18,861 nucleotides of DNA from Rhodocollybia butyracea (GCA_015501585.1 JADNRY010001019.1:1-18861); one strand, 5' to 3'. Shown: positions 1-9,990, numbered from the stretch's first letter. The notes: generated from the letters alone by a model not told the origin. Program-made: numbers and translations.

Positions 1-1726
1 CTCAAAGATGAGCCAGATCCCGACCTTGGCCTGTGCTCTGCTCCCGTCTTTTTATACACCAAGGACCAGCCAATCCTCTTTTATAATGGTCATATCTACA
101 GACCTGTCGACCTCGATCGCGAGACTTCAATTAAAACCCTTCGTTCCCCGATGACTGATTCCAATGGCACTGTCAAACCTCCCGTATGGGTCCTAATAGA
201 CTTTGATGGGGCTGCAGGAGAACCATCAGATTTGAGTCGATGCGTGAACAAATGTGTTGTTTACTCGTCCTTGCATGAACCAAAGTACTATAAAGCGCAG
301 TCAAGGATGATGAACCCAGTTGTGGTTGGGCTTTCACTTTGGACTGATGATCTGATTTGCCAGTGGTAAAGTCATTTTCTACCGACATCATGGTATCGTA
401 TGCTAAAGGGGCTTATTCTCAGTTGGAAATACCAGAAAGAACGACCAAACCTTGCGAGTCGTATCCTCCATTGGGCGGGAAAAGGGCCCATGACCTCTAC
501 TAAGCTTGCGAAAGAGCACATCCGCATCTTGGACAGGCCAGAGAACAAACATCTCACTGATCTATCTGACGACGAGTTGATTGACAAGGCGACGAACCTC
601 CTCATAACCGAAGCCATCTTCCTTTACGGAACGACTGCACGAGATATCTATGTGTATCTCAAAACGCCTGAAGCCTTCGAACCCCTATATGATGATACCG
701 AAGAGACTTGGTTGTCGGCAATACAATTCGCCAATACATACCTCAATACAGGAAAAGTTTTGACGATGGAGTCTCAGCGTTTGTCTCATGGCATCTGCGC
801 GCTTGCGTTGAAAGATGGACCCGATACCCTTATCTTTATTGGGGAGCATGCTCGTTTCCTGGTTACTTGGAGATCTCAGCATATCGCGGAGAAGATCAAA
901 GCATATGAGATGGATGACGCCCAGAGAGGAAGACTCTATTCTCTCTTTTCTTTCGACGCGCAATCCACCATCTTGGCAGTTGACATGTACGAGCCGTATG
1001 TGCATAGAGTTCTTGCCGGCGGTGAAAAGGACTTGCTGCAGATGCAACCAATGTTGGTTGGGACTTCCAAGTTTTCACTTCCGAGTTCCAATGCCAGGCT
1101 ACTTTCGAAACCACAAATTCACCTTTCCAGGCTAGATCACCGTCATTCACAAAGTACGGAGAGTTTCCTAGGATGAAGAGGGAACTGTTGAGAACACTTT
1201 GCTCCCTAGTAGCGAAAATCTTGACCTTCGCCACTTTTACGTCCCCGACAATTCCAACCAGTTCTTCAATTCCTTCTTTTTTTGGGAATTGGACAAATAC
1301 ATCGTCCTAGTTTTTGTCCAGGTTGCCTCTGGCAAAACAACTCACAAGAACACCGCACGGAACACTACCAGGAACACTACCAGTACCGCTCATACGGTGA
1401 AACTTCGTGCCAAGGAACAATTCAAAAAGGATGTTGAGGTGATGTATCTCTTGGTTGGGCCGGATCTCCCTGCTCGATTTCTAGAAACTCGGACATGGGT
1501 GATAGATGCAATGGATCTTGGGCCATTGACTGATGGTAAAATAGAAGAGAATCTTCAGGGGATAGAAGGAAGGGGATTTTATCTGGGCGTTCCTCTCCCA
1601 TATGATGACTCCGACTTTCGTTCTGCACGAGCGCAACTCAAATTCAGTGCTGGTCAGGCTATAGACATGGGAATTGAGCCCCAGGAGAACGTGATTACGA
1701 GGGGTAGATTGGATGGGGTTCGGTAG
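1..1726 (+). pseudogene. 3' part of a multi-frame gene, possibly Crinkler/RHS-like, apparently decayed
   Basis: The coding sequence enters from the left edge in frame 1 and runs to a TAA at 367-369. A 57-base GT-AG intron (366-422) would remove this stop and keep the frame. Frame 1 then stays open to 1176. Protein-like sequence continues in frame 3 around 1080-1195 (ATFETTNSPF, then PSFTKYGEF) and in frame 2 from about 1172 to the stop at 1724-1726 (HFYVPDNSN, IVLVFVQVASGKTTHKN). The two later switches have no clear intron of usual size, so I read them as frameshifts, although the AG at 1170-1171 could be a real acceptor. The order of motifs (a YEPYVHRVLAGG segment, a PM segment, a YVP..N segment, then FVQVA...TH) reminds me of the large Crinkler/RHS-like families of mushrooms, whose C-terminal part is nuclease-like. 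That assignment is an impression from memory, not a search result. The N-terminus lies outside the window. Confidence 0.45.
366..422 (+). other. Probable intron in the left-edge gene
   Basis: GTAAAG donor and TTCTCAG acceptor, 57 bases (a multiple of three). Removing it joins two frame-1 open stretches and eliminates the TAA at 367-369. Its size matches the other introns in the window. Confidence 0.5.
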
Positions 1727-3907
1727 CTAGTGTTTGAGCCTCTTGAGATATTCAGTTCTCTCGGATGTCCAAGTCCCTCATTTTTGTGGTTGGTTCGATT
1801 GTAGTCTATGTTTCTCTCGTAGTCAATATTCCCGCTACCTTTAGGTAGAGGGTCTTGGTAGGACTCAAATTTATCATTTTTGGCAGGGATCTTCGAAATC
1901 TGTTCTTACTCTGGGTAGCCACATGGCGCCGCTCGGCTGTCTTACGTTCCTACACCATCATTGGCTCATCTATACACAATCTTGGTCAGTAATATATTCA
2001 GTTAAATTCGATGTTTCGGCCCATCGGCGTCTCTCGATTGCCTGCAAGCCGATGGTAGCCACTAATCGTTCAACTTTGTATTTGTTTCTTTGCTTCAACA
2101 ATGGTATTTTCGTTCGATGTAGGTGGCCATTCTTTCCGCAACCCCAACGTCTATCAGGATAGTCAAAATCCTAGTTTCTTTTATATCATATTCACTATTT
2201 CGAGGCAACGGCTTGCCCTTTCCGTCGCCTTCGACGTTCTTACGCGTTACCTACTCTACGGCTTACAACGTGTTCACGACGTCTCTACCTTTTACTCTGT
2301 GTGAATGTCCTCCAGGGGTGGACATAGTTCTTGGATCTCAGTTTGCAGATTCTTGGGCTCGAGCCAAGCTCGAGCGAATTGTACCCATCTAGGTACCGTT
2401 CTTCGCTATGTTGTAATTATTGCCTATTACTGGTGTCTCTAGTCAGTTACTATACTTCTTCTGCTATTCTTATACAAATACAATAAATCACACTTCAAGA
2501 ATTTGCAGACTGCGATTGGAGGTAGCGGGCCTTGCCGCTTGCCGGCGCTACTCGATTATAATGATATGATATGTGCATACTATCCATCGTTCTTTCTGGT
2601 TGAATCTGTTGCACAGAAAGAGCATTGGAAGCTGTTAGCAGACTAGTAGAAGCTTAGCTCAAATTAACGAATGACTTGCGCAATGTGAGAGATTTTGCTG
2701 TAATGCGCCTAACCCTTCACAAACGAACAAACTAATGAGCAAATTCATGAACACATGCAACACTACAACCGTGAGCGCTTACCTGGCGCTATTTTCAATC
2801 AGTGATCTCTCTTCAACGCATTGAACAGAGTCGACCTTTTTTTCTCGCTCTGATAATCAAACTCACTAGGCCTCAAGGCCTTGAACTTAAGCTCAAAACT
2901 CAAGTTCTCTCTAGTACTTGTGGTGCTAAACGGTACGTGCATGTTTTCTTTTTTTGTTTTCGCTTTCCTTTCGCTTTCTTGTCCTCTCGACACTGCTAAC
3001 AATGCGACTAGATAAGAAATTAAATAATGTATCAGTCTCAAGATCTCATAGACTTGACTGAAACATCGCCGGCGCACAGAACATCACTAACTTGAAGGAA
3101 TATAGCCCAGAGAATGCGAGGCGTTTTATCTGATCAGGTATGTCTGCTTGAACTTGAGCACATTTTCCATAACTTATCCTTGGTATAGGATGGATACTCC
3201 TAGAGGATACTTTTCCAACGAAACCGTATGGAAACCTTACCATCCGCTTGAAGCCTGTGTCATGAGAGTCCAGATCCGATGAAATTGTAGCGGATCGTAG
3301 CCTATTAGCTGCATGAAAACCACATGTTCAAGTCCAACCTTTACAGAGGAACCGAGGGAAGGTGTTGCGTAGGGGGAGATAAACTTGCCAGGACCTCGAA
3401 GCAAAGGCTGGAGAAGAACTATCCAAAGCAGCGCTACAGTCCACCTAAATAAATCTCCAGTGATGGGGCCGGTGGGCTCGGTAGCAGTTGTAGCGATACG
3501 CTGCAGAGCGTTTGTTCACAAACTAGAAATAATACAACGATACTTACGAGTCAACACATTCGCTTCCATTCAGTAGACTTGAACAACTGTCTCGTTCCGG
3601 ACTGCCTCGAAATTCCTGAGCCCTAGACGCATATAAAGGTGTCTAGATATAGCCACAGCAGCGAACTGAGCGGTAGTCGGTTGATTTATAATCTAGTGGG
3701 GAAGAAGTCAACAGAATATTTAATCAATAACGGCGCTTGAAACTCTCCCATGATCCATCAAATCCCATCGTTGCAATGAACAGTCGAAATAGAAGAGAAA
3801 CCAGAGCGACGGTATAACAGAAAAAAAATACTCCCCGAGGTAAGAACATAACCTGGCTTATAAACCCAGTCTCAGGACTACAGCTATATACCTAAAGCGG
3901 CCAGTCA
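1727..3907. other. No gene recognised
   Basis: Open frames here are all short (under about 95 codons) and none resembles a known family. There is a pair of GCTCGAGC palindromes at 2357-2364 and 2368-2375, and a CAAGGCCTTG palindrome near 2873. A GTAGCG...CGCTAC stem with a GC-rich interior lies near 2521-2552, and a TATAAA-like string near 3632. The first few hundred bases after 1726 may be the 3' untranslated region of the left-edge gene. No tRNA or rRNA is seen. Confidence 0.5.
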
Positions 3908-4557
3908 CTTGGAGGACACCGGGGTACCAACAGGTCTCAGCCTTCGATGGCTGTGAATGCCATCTATTTCGAGTATTAGTACGTCCCGGCGGTCATCCTG
4001 TTAAAAGATCTACTAACCACAACAAATAAAGCCGACGTTCTGCCTACCGTAATCGACGTGAATGCGCTAGAACCTGTGGTGGAATAGAGGAAGGGGTTGA
4101 GGAATCCGAGAACGGGTTTTCCGGCTGCAACGAGCCGATCATTCAGTAGCCCGACTACGCTTGCGAAACTAGGCACAGATGCACTAGTCCCTCCAACTAG
4201 TCCAACGCAGAACTTCCTCACCCCCATTTACGACCTCAAAGTTCCATACCTGCATTGCCACATCAGGGTAACCTCTTCCATTGTAATTGAATATTCCCGG
4301 GAAATTAGAAGGAAGTGTTGAGAAGAATTCTTTGACGGCCACATCTTGAAAAGAAGGTTGAGAGAAAACGTTACGGAAACCTCCTCCAGTGAAGCTGATA
4401 GCTTGTTCAGGCTCTATACTAATTGTTGCTCCAACCCCATACTGGATGTCCAGATTGGCTTCTGTGCCTGCATCAGCTGCACCTTGAGGATTTCCCCGCT
4501 ATCAATAGTATGCAGAGCGAATCGGACTCTCAAGAGGTTGGAACTGAGGGATATGAA

Positions 4558-4573
4558 TTTTTTTTTTTTTTTT
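4558..4573. repeat. Homopolymer T tract (16 T) inside the sedolisin remnant
   Basis: An uninterrupted run of 16 T on the plus strand (A on the coding strand of the pseudogene), lying between the ADLQ and TIDSG segments. A similar A-run occurs at the matching place in the proposed second copy near 9799. Confidence 0.9.
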
Positions 4574-4893
4574 GGCTCCTGTTTATTGCCCATGGTCCCG
4601 GGGGATATGGTAGGCAGTACGCTACGACGTGTGTGTATGATACACTATGGAAAGTTATGACTGGTCCGTATATGAATGACTGTTCGCGAGTATACAGAAG
4701 TCTATACGGATCACCTGTAGATCGGCAGCTTGAGCAAATTCTCCGTTGTAACCGTTAACTTGAAGCTCATTGGATTTATGAGTAGCTGAATGCCATAGAG
4801 ATCTTCAAGACAAGATGGAACGATAGTGGAATTGCAACCCAGGTTGATTATGGCATCGCCAAGGGAGGTCTGCAACTGGGAATTGGGATCGCG

Positions 4894-4950
4894 CTACAGT
4901 ACGTACATTGATTTTTATTCTATCCTCGAAATGCTCATTTGACTACCTAC
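4894..4950 (-). other. Retained intron of the sedolisin pseudogene
   Basis: On the minus strand this has a GTAGGT donor and an ACTGTAG acceptor and is 57 bases long, phase 0. It joins a segment ending in FESV to RDPNSQLQTSLGDA. The presence of an intron argues against the pseudogene being a processed retrocopy. Confidence 0.6.
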
Positions 4951-5040
4951 CACGGACTCAAAACTCCCTCTTTCCTCTTTCGCAATGAATCTCGGCGGGG
5001 TGAATATTGAATTTCGAGGTAGGCCTAATGCGGGATTAGC

Positions 5041-5940
5041 AGGAGTTGGCGTCGTTGCTTTTCCCTCTCACTCTCCCTACCTGTAGCTCTTGCTCTGCCC
5101 ATCTCTTTGTAACCCATCTTGGGCTAATCAGGTTCAATGTTGCCCTACGTAAAACATATGTCGGATACATATGTCGGATACGCATTGGACACATGTTGGA
5201 AAACCACTGAATTCGACGAGCCCTGTGTATGAGTGCATCATTCCTTTTCCTACAGCTGGCGCATCTTCACGGCTCGCCTGATCTACCGAATTCGGTTCAT
5301 CAACTGTGATCCACGATTGACGTTCATGAGTCTGGATTTCGTTGAGACCCCACATGAACTTTCGCCGTCAAGTAAACTGTACTGAGTCATGCTATGTGCA
5401 CGCAGGGTCCAAAGCCCAAGGTCAAACATAGGCAACGAGGTTGTTTTCGGTAACAGAAGTAAGATGGACATGTGTTGTGTTGAATAAAACTCGAGCTGGG
5501 CACCAAGAGGCGTCCACGTGGCACATGTGCGACGGTCTTTTGGTTTAAGGAGTCAACAGTGTCGCTCCACAGCCTGATAGTCCGTGCTAAGTCCACGCAG
5601 GAGAGGCTGCATTCTTGTCCTCATCAGAGTAGTTGTGCCCACGCATATGGCTGGGAAGCTGCGAGAGGTGTGTTCCACATGTGATCATTTCTTAATGAAA
5701 AACGCATTGAGTCTTTAATCGGAATGCTCGAGTGTAACATTGAAGGCAGCCTCGCAGTTGCGTTGCGTACTTTACAGTGTTCTTCATATATCTGCATCTT
5801 GCACACATCTCCGGGGGTGCGAAACGTCTAACAAAGGACCACCTCTCGAGCCCCAACACGAGTGGGGACTTCATATTCAACAGGGCTGTGAAGGAAATGA
5901 AATCATGTCGCACGTTTTCGTTGTGTAGAGGCCCGTTTCA
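5041..5940. other. No gene recognised
   Basis: The minus strand was inspected for a sedolisin prodomain (Pro-kumamolisin type) and none was recognised; the short open frames look like chance. The stretch contains a perfect 13-base tandem duplication at 5155-5180 and nothing else that I can name. Confidence 0.5.
5155..5180. repeat. Perfect 13-bp tandem duplication
   Basis: CATATGTCGGATA occurs twice head to tail (5155-5167 and 5168-5180). It looks like a recent slippage or small insertion footprint. Confidence 0.9.
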
Positions 5941-5964
5941 GTAAGTTTTGGCATGCGGCACAGT

Positions 5965-6080
5965 TATATAGATATAATACAACTCTTTGTCTTTTCCATA
6001 TTCACACTTTCGCTTTCAGAACAGCGCTTTTTTGACTTTGCTTTTTTTGTTCTTTGTTTCTTTTTTCGCTGTCTTTTAAT
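5965..6080 (+). promoter_or_regulatory. Probable promoter of the coiled-coil gene
   Basis: A TATATAGATATAAT string at 5965-5978 is followed by a long pyrimidine-rich stretch to about 6080, as is common just upstream of fungal transcription starts. It lies about 240 bases before the start codon, so the leader would be long. No other sites are claimed. Confidence 0.35.
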
Positions 6081-6219
6081 ATCAGCCATACAGTTTTGTG
6101 AGTAGGATTGCTTGTGTCAGTTGCTGCCGCATGCTGACCAGCGTACTACTGCAGATATTTTCTCAAAAACTCCTCATTTCGCATCACTATCATCCATACT
6201 TATCTAATATCTAATCACC

Positions 6220-8700
6220 ATGAGTGGCATCAATCCAGGAATTGCTCGTGTTATGACTGGCCTCCTTGAGCGTACACGTCCCCGTCGTACTTTCACCTCT
6301 CTATCCTCATCATCGACGACCTCCGTATCAACATTGGCTTCAGTATCCACTCCCGTTCCCAAATCAAAACCGAAAGTCGATGACCTCCTCGTGGAATGCT
6401 CACAGCTCCGAACCAGCCTCGAGAAAGCAGCGGATGATTACAGAGTTTTGGAGAAGCAAAAGAACGATGCTGAGAATCAATCTCAGGAGATTCTACAACA
6501 GCTGATCATCGAACGTGAGACATCCGGTACTTTGAGGACGGAGAGGGACAATGCTGTAAACGACGCGGGGGCTTCGAGGAAAGCGGTCCTCGAAGCCGGG
6601 GAGAGAGCAGAGGCTTCGAGGAAGGTGGTGCTTGAAGCTGAGGGGAGGGCAGAGGCGTCAAAGAAGGCAGCGCTCGAGGCTGAGGAGAGAGCCGAGGTTT
6701 CGAGGAAAGCAGCATTCGAGGCTGAAGAGAGAGCAGAAAAGGCCGACAGAGAGAGTCAACTCGCTAGAGAGAGACTTGAGGATGGTACCCAGAAGGCCGA
6801 ACAGTTGAATCGAGATATGCGGGCGGAGGTGGAAAAAACGAGGAAGAATCTGGCCGAGACGGAACAGGCTAGACGGATAGACGCAGAGAGCTCGAAGCAG
6901 GCTCTTATCCGGGCGATTCAGCGGGCTGATCAATACAAGGAGGAAGCGAATCAGTTGGCGCATAAGACCCAGGAACTAGAGGAGAGAACTCACGAGCTGG
7001 AGCAGGATCGCCAGGACAGTCGCCTTACGAGACAGAAGCTCGAAAAAGATCTGATGGACGCTGGAAATTTGACGAGAGAGATGCGGGAGAAGGTCGAAAA
7101 AGTTGAGAAAGACCTCGTCGAGACAGAACAGGCTAGACGAGTAGATGCGGAGAGCTCCAAGCAGGCTCTTAATCGGGCTCTCCAACTAGCAGATCAGTAC
7201 AAGGTCCAGCTGGCACAGACGACACAGCGGTTAGACGAGAAGTCTCGCGAGCTGGAGCAGGCTGACCGGGATAGCCACCTTACGAGACAAACGCTCGAAA
7301 ACAAATTGAAAGAGGCTCAGGGGTTGACGCGTGAGATGCGGGAGAAGGTAAAAAATGGCGAGAAGGAGCTGGCCAAGGCGGAACAGGCTAGACGTGTAGA
7401 CGCAGAGAGCTCGAAGCAGGCTCTTAGCAGGGCTCTCCAAGTGGCAGGTCAATATAAGGACCAGCTGGCGCAGAAGACACAGCAGTTGGACGAGAAGTCT
7501 AATGCGTTGGAAAAGGCTGGCCAGGATAGTCGCCTTACGAGACATAAGTTCGAAACTGATTTGAAAGAGGCTGAGAGATTGACGCGAGAGATGCGGGAGA
7601 AGGTCGAAAATGTTGAGAAAGAGCTGGCCAAGACGGAACAGGGTAGACGCGTAGATGCAGAGAGCTCGAAGCAGGCTCTTAACCGATACAAGGACATGCT
7701 GGCACAACGGACACAGCAGTTTGACGAGAAGTCTCGTGAGATGGAACAGGTTGTCCAGGCCAGTCGGCTTGCGCGAGAAAAGCTTGAAAATGATTTGAGG
7801 GACGCGGAAAGATTGACACAGGAGATACGGAAGAAAGTCGAAAAAGTTGAGAAAGAGCGGGAAAATACAGAACAGGCTAGACAGGTAGACGCAGAGAGCT
7901 CAAAGCAGGCTCTTAACCGGGCTTTCCAATTGGCGAACCAATACAAGGACCAGCTGGCGCAGCGGACACAGCAGTTGGACGAGAAGTCTCACGAGTTGGA
8001 GCAGGCGCGAGAAAAGCTCGAAAAGGATTTGAAAGACGCTGAAAACTTGTCTCGAGAGATGCGGGAGAAGATCGAAAACGTCGAGAAAGAGCGGGCAAAG
8101 GCAGAACAGGCTAGGCGGGTAGATGCCGAGAGCTCGAAGCAGGCTCTTGACCGGGCTCTCCAACTGGTGGATCAATACAAGGGCCAACTGGCCCAGCGGA
8201 CGCAGCAGCTGGACGAGAAGTCTCGTAAATTGGCAAAGGCTGACCAGGACAGTCAGCTTACGAGACAAAAGCTTGAAACGGATCTGAAGGAGGCTAGAAA
8301 TTTGACTCAGGAGATGCAGGGGAAGGTCGAAAAGGCGGAAAAGGATTTGGCAACGACTAGGGGAGATCTGAACGAGGCGAAAAAATTGGCTCCAAAGCTC
8401 GAAACGGCTCAGCGGGATCTGGCTACGATGAAGAGTGACCTGGCCAGGGTTAAGGGTGATCTGGCCATTGCTCAGAGTAACCTGGCGATGGCTCGGAGTG
8501 ATCTGGCTACGGCCCAGAATAACCTGACTACCGCTCAGACTGATCTAGCCACGACTCGGACTGATTTGGCTACGGCTCAGGGTGATCTGGCTACGGTCAA
8601 GGGTCATCTTGACACGATGAAGCGTGATCTGGCTACAGCTAAGGTTAATCTGGCCAAGATAGTTCCGGTGTTGGGGCCTCTGCACTGGAGGTGGTCCTGA
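6220..8700 (+). CDS. Large repetitive coiled-coil protein, 826 residues
   Basis: A single intron-free frame from ATG (context ATCACCATGAG) to TGA. Residues 1-52 are Ser/Thr-rich and basic (ERTRPRR), with no signal peptide or membrane segment. From about residue 53 the sequence is almost uninterrupted charged coiled coil, rich in Glu, Lys, Gln, Arg, Leu and Ala. It contains three nested kinds of repeat: four 14-residue units (118-173), six long units beginning with A/G-R-x-[IV]-DAESSKQAL (217 to about 715), and twelve 7-residue units of the type DLATAQx (about 730-813). The short end GPLHWRWS is not repetitive. I do not recognise a family. The overall look is of a structural, myosin-tail- or golgin-like rod, but low-complexity heptad repeats make any such likeness uninformative. 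The frame is intact although repeat copies differ, so it is probably translated. Function unknown. Confidence 0.8.
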   Translation: MSGINPGIARVMTGLLERTRPRRTFTSLSSSSTTSVSTLASVSTPVPKSKPKVDDLLVECSQLRTSLEKAADDYRVLEKQKNDAENQSQEILQQLIIERETSGTLRTERDNAVNDAGASRKAVLEAGERAEASRKVVLEAEGRAEASKKAALEAEERAEVSRKAAFEAEERAEKADRESQLARERLEDGTQKAEQLNRDMRAEVEKTRKNLAETEQARRIDAESSKQALIRAIQRADQYKEEANQLAHKTQELEERTHELEQDRQDSRLTRQKLEKDLMDAGNLTREMREKVEKVEKDLVETEQARRVDAESSKQALNRALQLADQYKVQLAQTTQRLDEKSRELEQADRDSHLTRQTLENKLKEAQGLTREMREKVKNGEKELAKAEQARRVDAESSKQALSRALQVAGQYKDQLAQKTQQLDEKSNALEKAGQDSRLTRHKFETDLKEAERLTREMREKVENVEKELAKTEQGRRVDAESSKQALNRYKDMLAQRTQQFDEKSREMEQVVQASRLAREKLENDLRDAERLTQEIRKKVEKVEKERENTEQARQVDAESSKQALNRAFQLANQYKDQLAQRTQQLDEKSHELEQAREKLEKDLKDAENLSREMREKIENVEKERAKAEQARRVDAESSKQALDRALQLVDQYKGQLAQRTQQLDEKSRKLAKADQDSQLTRQKLETDLKEARNLTQEMQGKVEKAEKDLATTRGDLNEAKKLAPKLETAQRDLATMKSDLARVKGDLAIAQSNLAMARSDLATAQNNLTTAQTDLATTRTDLATAQGDLATVKGHLDTMKRDLATAKVNLAKIVPVLGPLHWRWS
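6571..6738 (+). repeat. Four tandem 42-bp (14-residue) units
   Basis: Units at residues 118-131, 132-145, 146-159 and 160-173 follow [AV]SRKxxxEAExRAE. Fourteen residues are exactly two heptads, so each copy keeps the coiled-coil phase. Confidence 0.85.
6748..8364 (+). repeat. Six long units of 78-88 residues plus a leading half unit
   Basis: Full units start at 6868, 7132, 7387, 7642, 7876 and 8110, each with A/G-R-x-[IV]-DAESSKQAL; a half unit precedes them at 6748-6867. The first five measure 88, 85, 85, 78 and 78 residues; the sixth follows for about 85 residues before blending into the heptad tail. The shorter fourth and fifth units each lack seven residues at different places: after QALNR in the fourth and after ELEQA in the fifth. 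Confidence 0.85.
8407..8658 (+). repeat. Twelve tandem 21-bp (7-residue) units
   Basis: Consensus near GCTCAGAGTGATCTGGCTACG, translated as A-Q-x-[DN]-L-A-T with variants. The unit is one heptad with Leu at a fixed place. Similarity between copies at DNA level points to slippage or unequal exchange as the source. Confidence 0.85.
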
Positions 8701-9689
8701 AGTGTAATAGAGTTGTGAATCTGGTGTCTATTGGCGTGTAGATACTTTCGTGTATTAGTCGAATTATTCAAAAATGAACGTACTACATCATGGACTATTG
8801 TAGAGAGAGGGTTGTGCGACGGTCTACTACTGGCCTTGGACTGATGCTTGAGGTGCGCACAGGCGGGAGACAATTGCGATACAAAGGTAACTGGGAGCGA
8901 ACTTGCATTCGTTGTGTGCCCGGGCAACGTTATTCGGGTTCTTGGGTCGGCCAGATTGGCACGACATTTGAGATAAGTATAGTAATTCTGATATATTATG
9001 AATGAGGAAGGTAAACTTGAGCTCGAGCAGACGCATACCGCATAGACACCACCTTGCATTACTTTCCTTTACTCGTTCGTCCAACGATCCATACCATCGC
9101 ACAGCGTTGATGACACGTTTAGTCCAGAATATAGCATCGTGGGCTCAAATGGAGGAGCCTCGCTGCGCAAGTCTGGAATACAAGGAGGCACTAGAGTCTG
9201 AGTGTCAGCATTTGAAAGGCAGGAAACAACAACGCGACGTAGAAAATAAGGAACGAGGAAAGAAAGAGAAAACGGAAAGGACAAAAGTAGACGTGCACGT
9301 CTATAGCGAGAAATGAGTTCGGATTGAAAGGAGACTTACTGTCTTAGAAAGAAACATATAGATATTCATTCATCCCCAGCTTCCAACAAAGATTTTGCTG
9401 TAAACATCCCAATCACAACTCCGCGAGATTAAATTTGAGGCGTGTGATGCTGAGAGACGCCAGTAAGAGCAGGTAAAGTATCATATCAATTGTATATCGA
9501 CTTTCTGTCAGAGAATGGGAATTTGGAAAACATGATACATGAAAAGGTCAACGTGTCGAGGAGCAAGGAGAACGGCGATACGGACCGGCGACACGCCAAA
9601 TTGAAATAGCGCCGGATGAGCTCAAGCGCTCATCGTTCCGTTCCAGACCACCATAGCAGTCACTCAGACATCGAGCTCACAAGTATTCT
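8701..9689. other. No gene recognised
   Basis: The start is probably the 3' untranslated region of the coiled-coil gene. An open frame ending at 9316 is Lys/Glu-rich near its end but has no recognisable homology or promoter. Nothing else is supported. Confidence 0.5.
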
Positions 9690-9990
9690 GGATATATATT
9701 CAATCGTTGCAACCGTCAACGTTTTTAACGCCATCATGAACTCGAAACAACCGCTGAGTTAGTAGATACGAGAAAGACCGACAATACCAATACCTCAGTT
9801 TTTTTTTCAAGGTGTATGGGCATCGAGTTGAGGTCGAGGCAAATGACGCCTGGTGTCGAGTGACTCTACAGTACGTCTATTCTGCTCTACCTTTGAAATA
9901 CTATCTCAATGATTTGACTAGTACATATTATTTATGTCTATTATGAACAAGATCTTCATTTCGCCAAATCCGTGTTTTGCCGACAAGTAA
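9690..9990 (-). pseudogene. Probable second, heavily decayed copy of the sedolisin segment
   Basis: On the minus strand a GT-AG stretch of about 59 bases (donor GTACTAGTCAAAT, acceptor GACGTACTGTAG) closely resembles the 57-base intron of the sedolisin pseudogene at 4894-4950 (GTAGGTAGTCAAAT ... TGTACGTACTGTAG). Downstream, ACGTTGACGGTTGCAACG matches AAGTTAACGGTTACAACG, the sequence that encodes the VNGYNG segment of the first copy. Between them GACCTC...GATGCC is shared, and an A-rich run follows. No long open frame survives. I infer a divergent paralogous fragment; the alignment was done by eye over short blocks, so chance or another repeat is possible. Confidence 0.45.

Larger units (their letters stand above)
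3908..5040 (-). pseudogene. Sedolisin (peptidase S53, tripeptidyl-peptidase type) pseudogene
   Basis: Reading the minus strand from high to low coordinates gives the S53 order in pieces. First comes a linker with SCLEDLYGIQ, then NGYNGEFAQAADLQ, then GNPQGAADAGTEANLDIQY, which holds the Glu and Asp of the catalytic triad four residues apart (codons 4460-4462 and 4448-4450). Next are TGGGFRNVFSQPSFQ, NYNGRGYPDVA, GGTSAS (nucleophile Ser codon 4183-4185) and GFLNPFLYSTTG. Last is a degraded GWDPVTGxGTP-type end near 3915-3945, where Trp is TGA. The pieces lie in different frames: shifts occur near 4780, in the G-run near 4508 and near 4210. EANLDIQYGVG runs straight into GATISIEPEQ, so roughly the middle third of the catalytic domain is missing, including the expected SGD segment with the oxyanion-hole Asp. 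At least one intron (4894-4950) is still well formed. In life these are acidic secreted or vacuolar endo- or tripeptidyl-peptidases; this copy cannot be functional. No prodomain was recognised upstream. Confidence 0.9.

Noticed and set aside
3908..5040. Reading the sedolisin relic as an intact intron-rich gene
   Set aside because: Several frame changes occur with no room for an intron, one conserved Trp is a stop codon and a central part of the catalytic domain is missing.
5134..5913. Minus-strand open frames upstream of the sedolisin relic as its prodomain
   Set aside because: Their translations lack any recognisable Pro-kumamolisin pattern and change frame every 200 bases or so.
7231..8268. 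Long minus-strand open frames (Leu- and Ser-rich) opposite the coiled-coil gene
   Set aside because: They are mirror images of the repeat codons (Glu and Lys codons read as Leu/Phe/Ser), repeat with the same period and have no promoter or family resemblance.
9002..9316. Lys/Glu-rich plus-strand open frame after the coiled-coil gene
   Set aside because: Compositional bias only; no recognisable domain, and no repeat unit shared with the coiled-coil protein.
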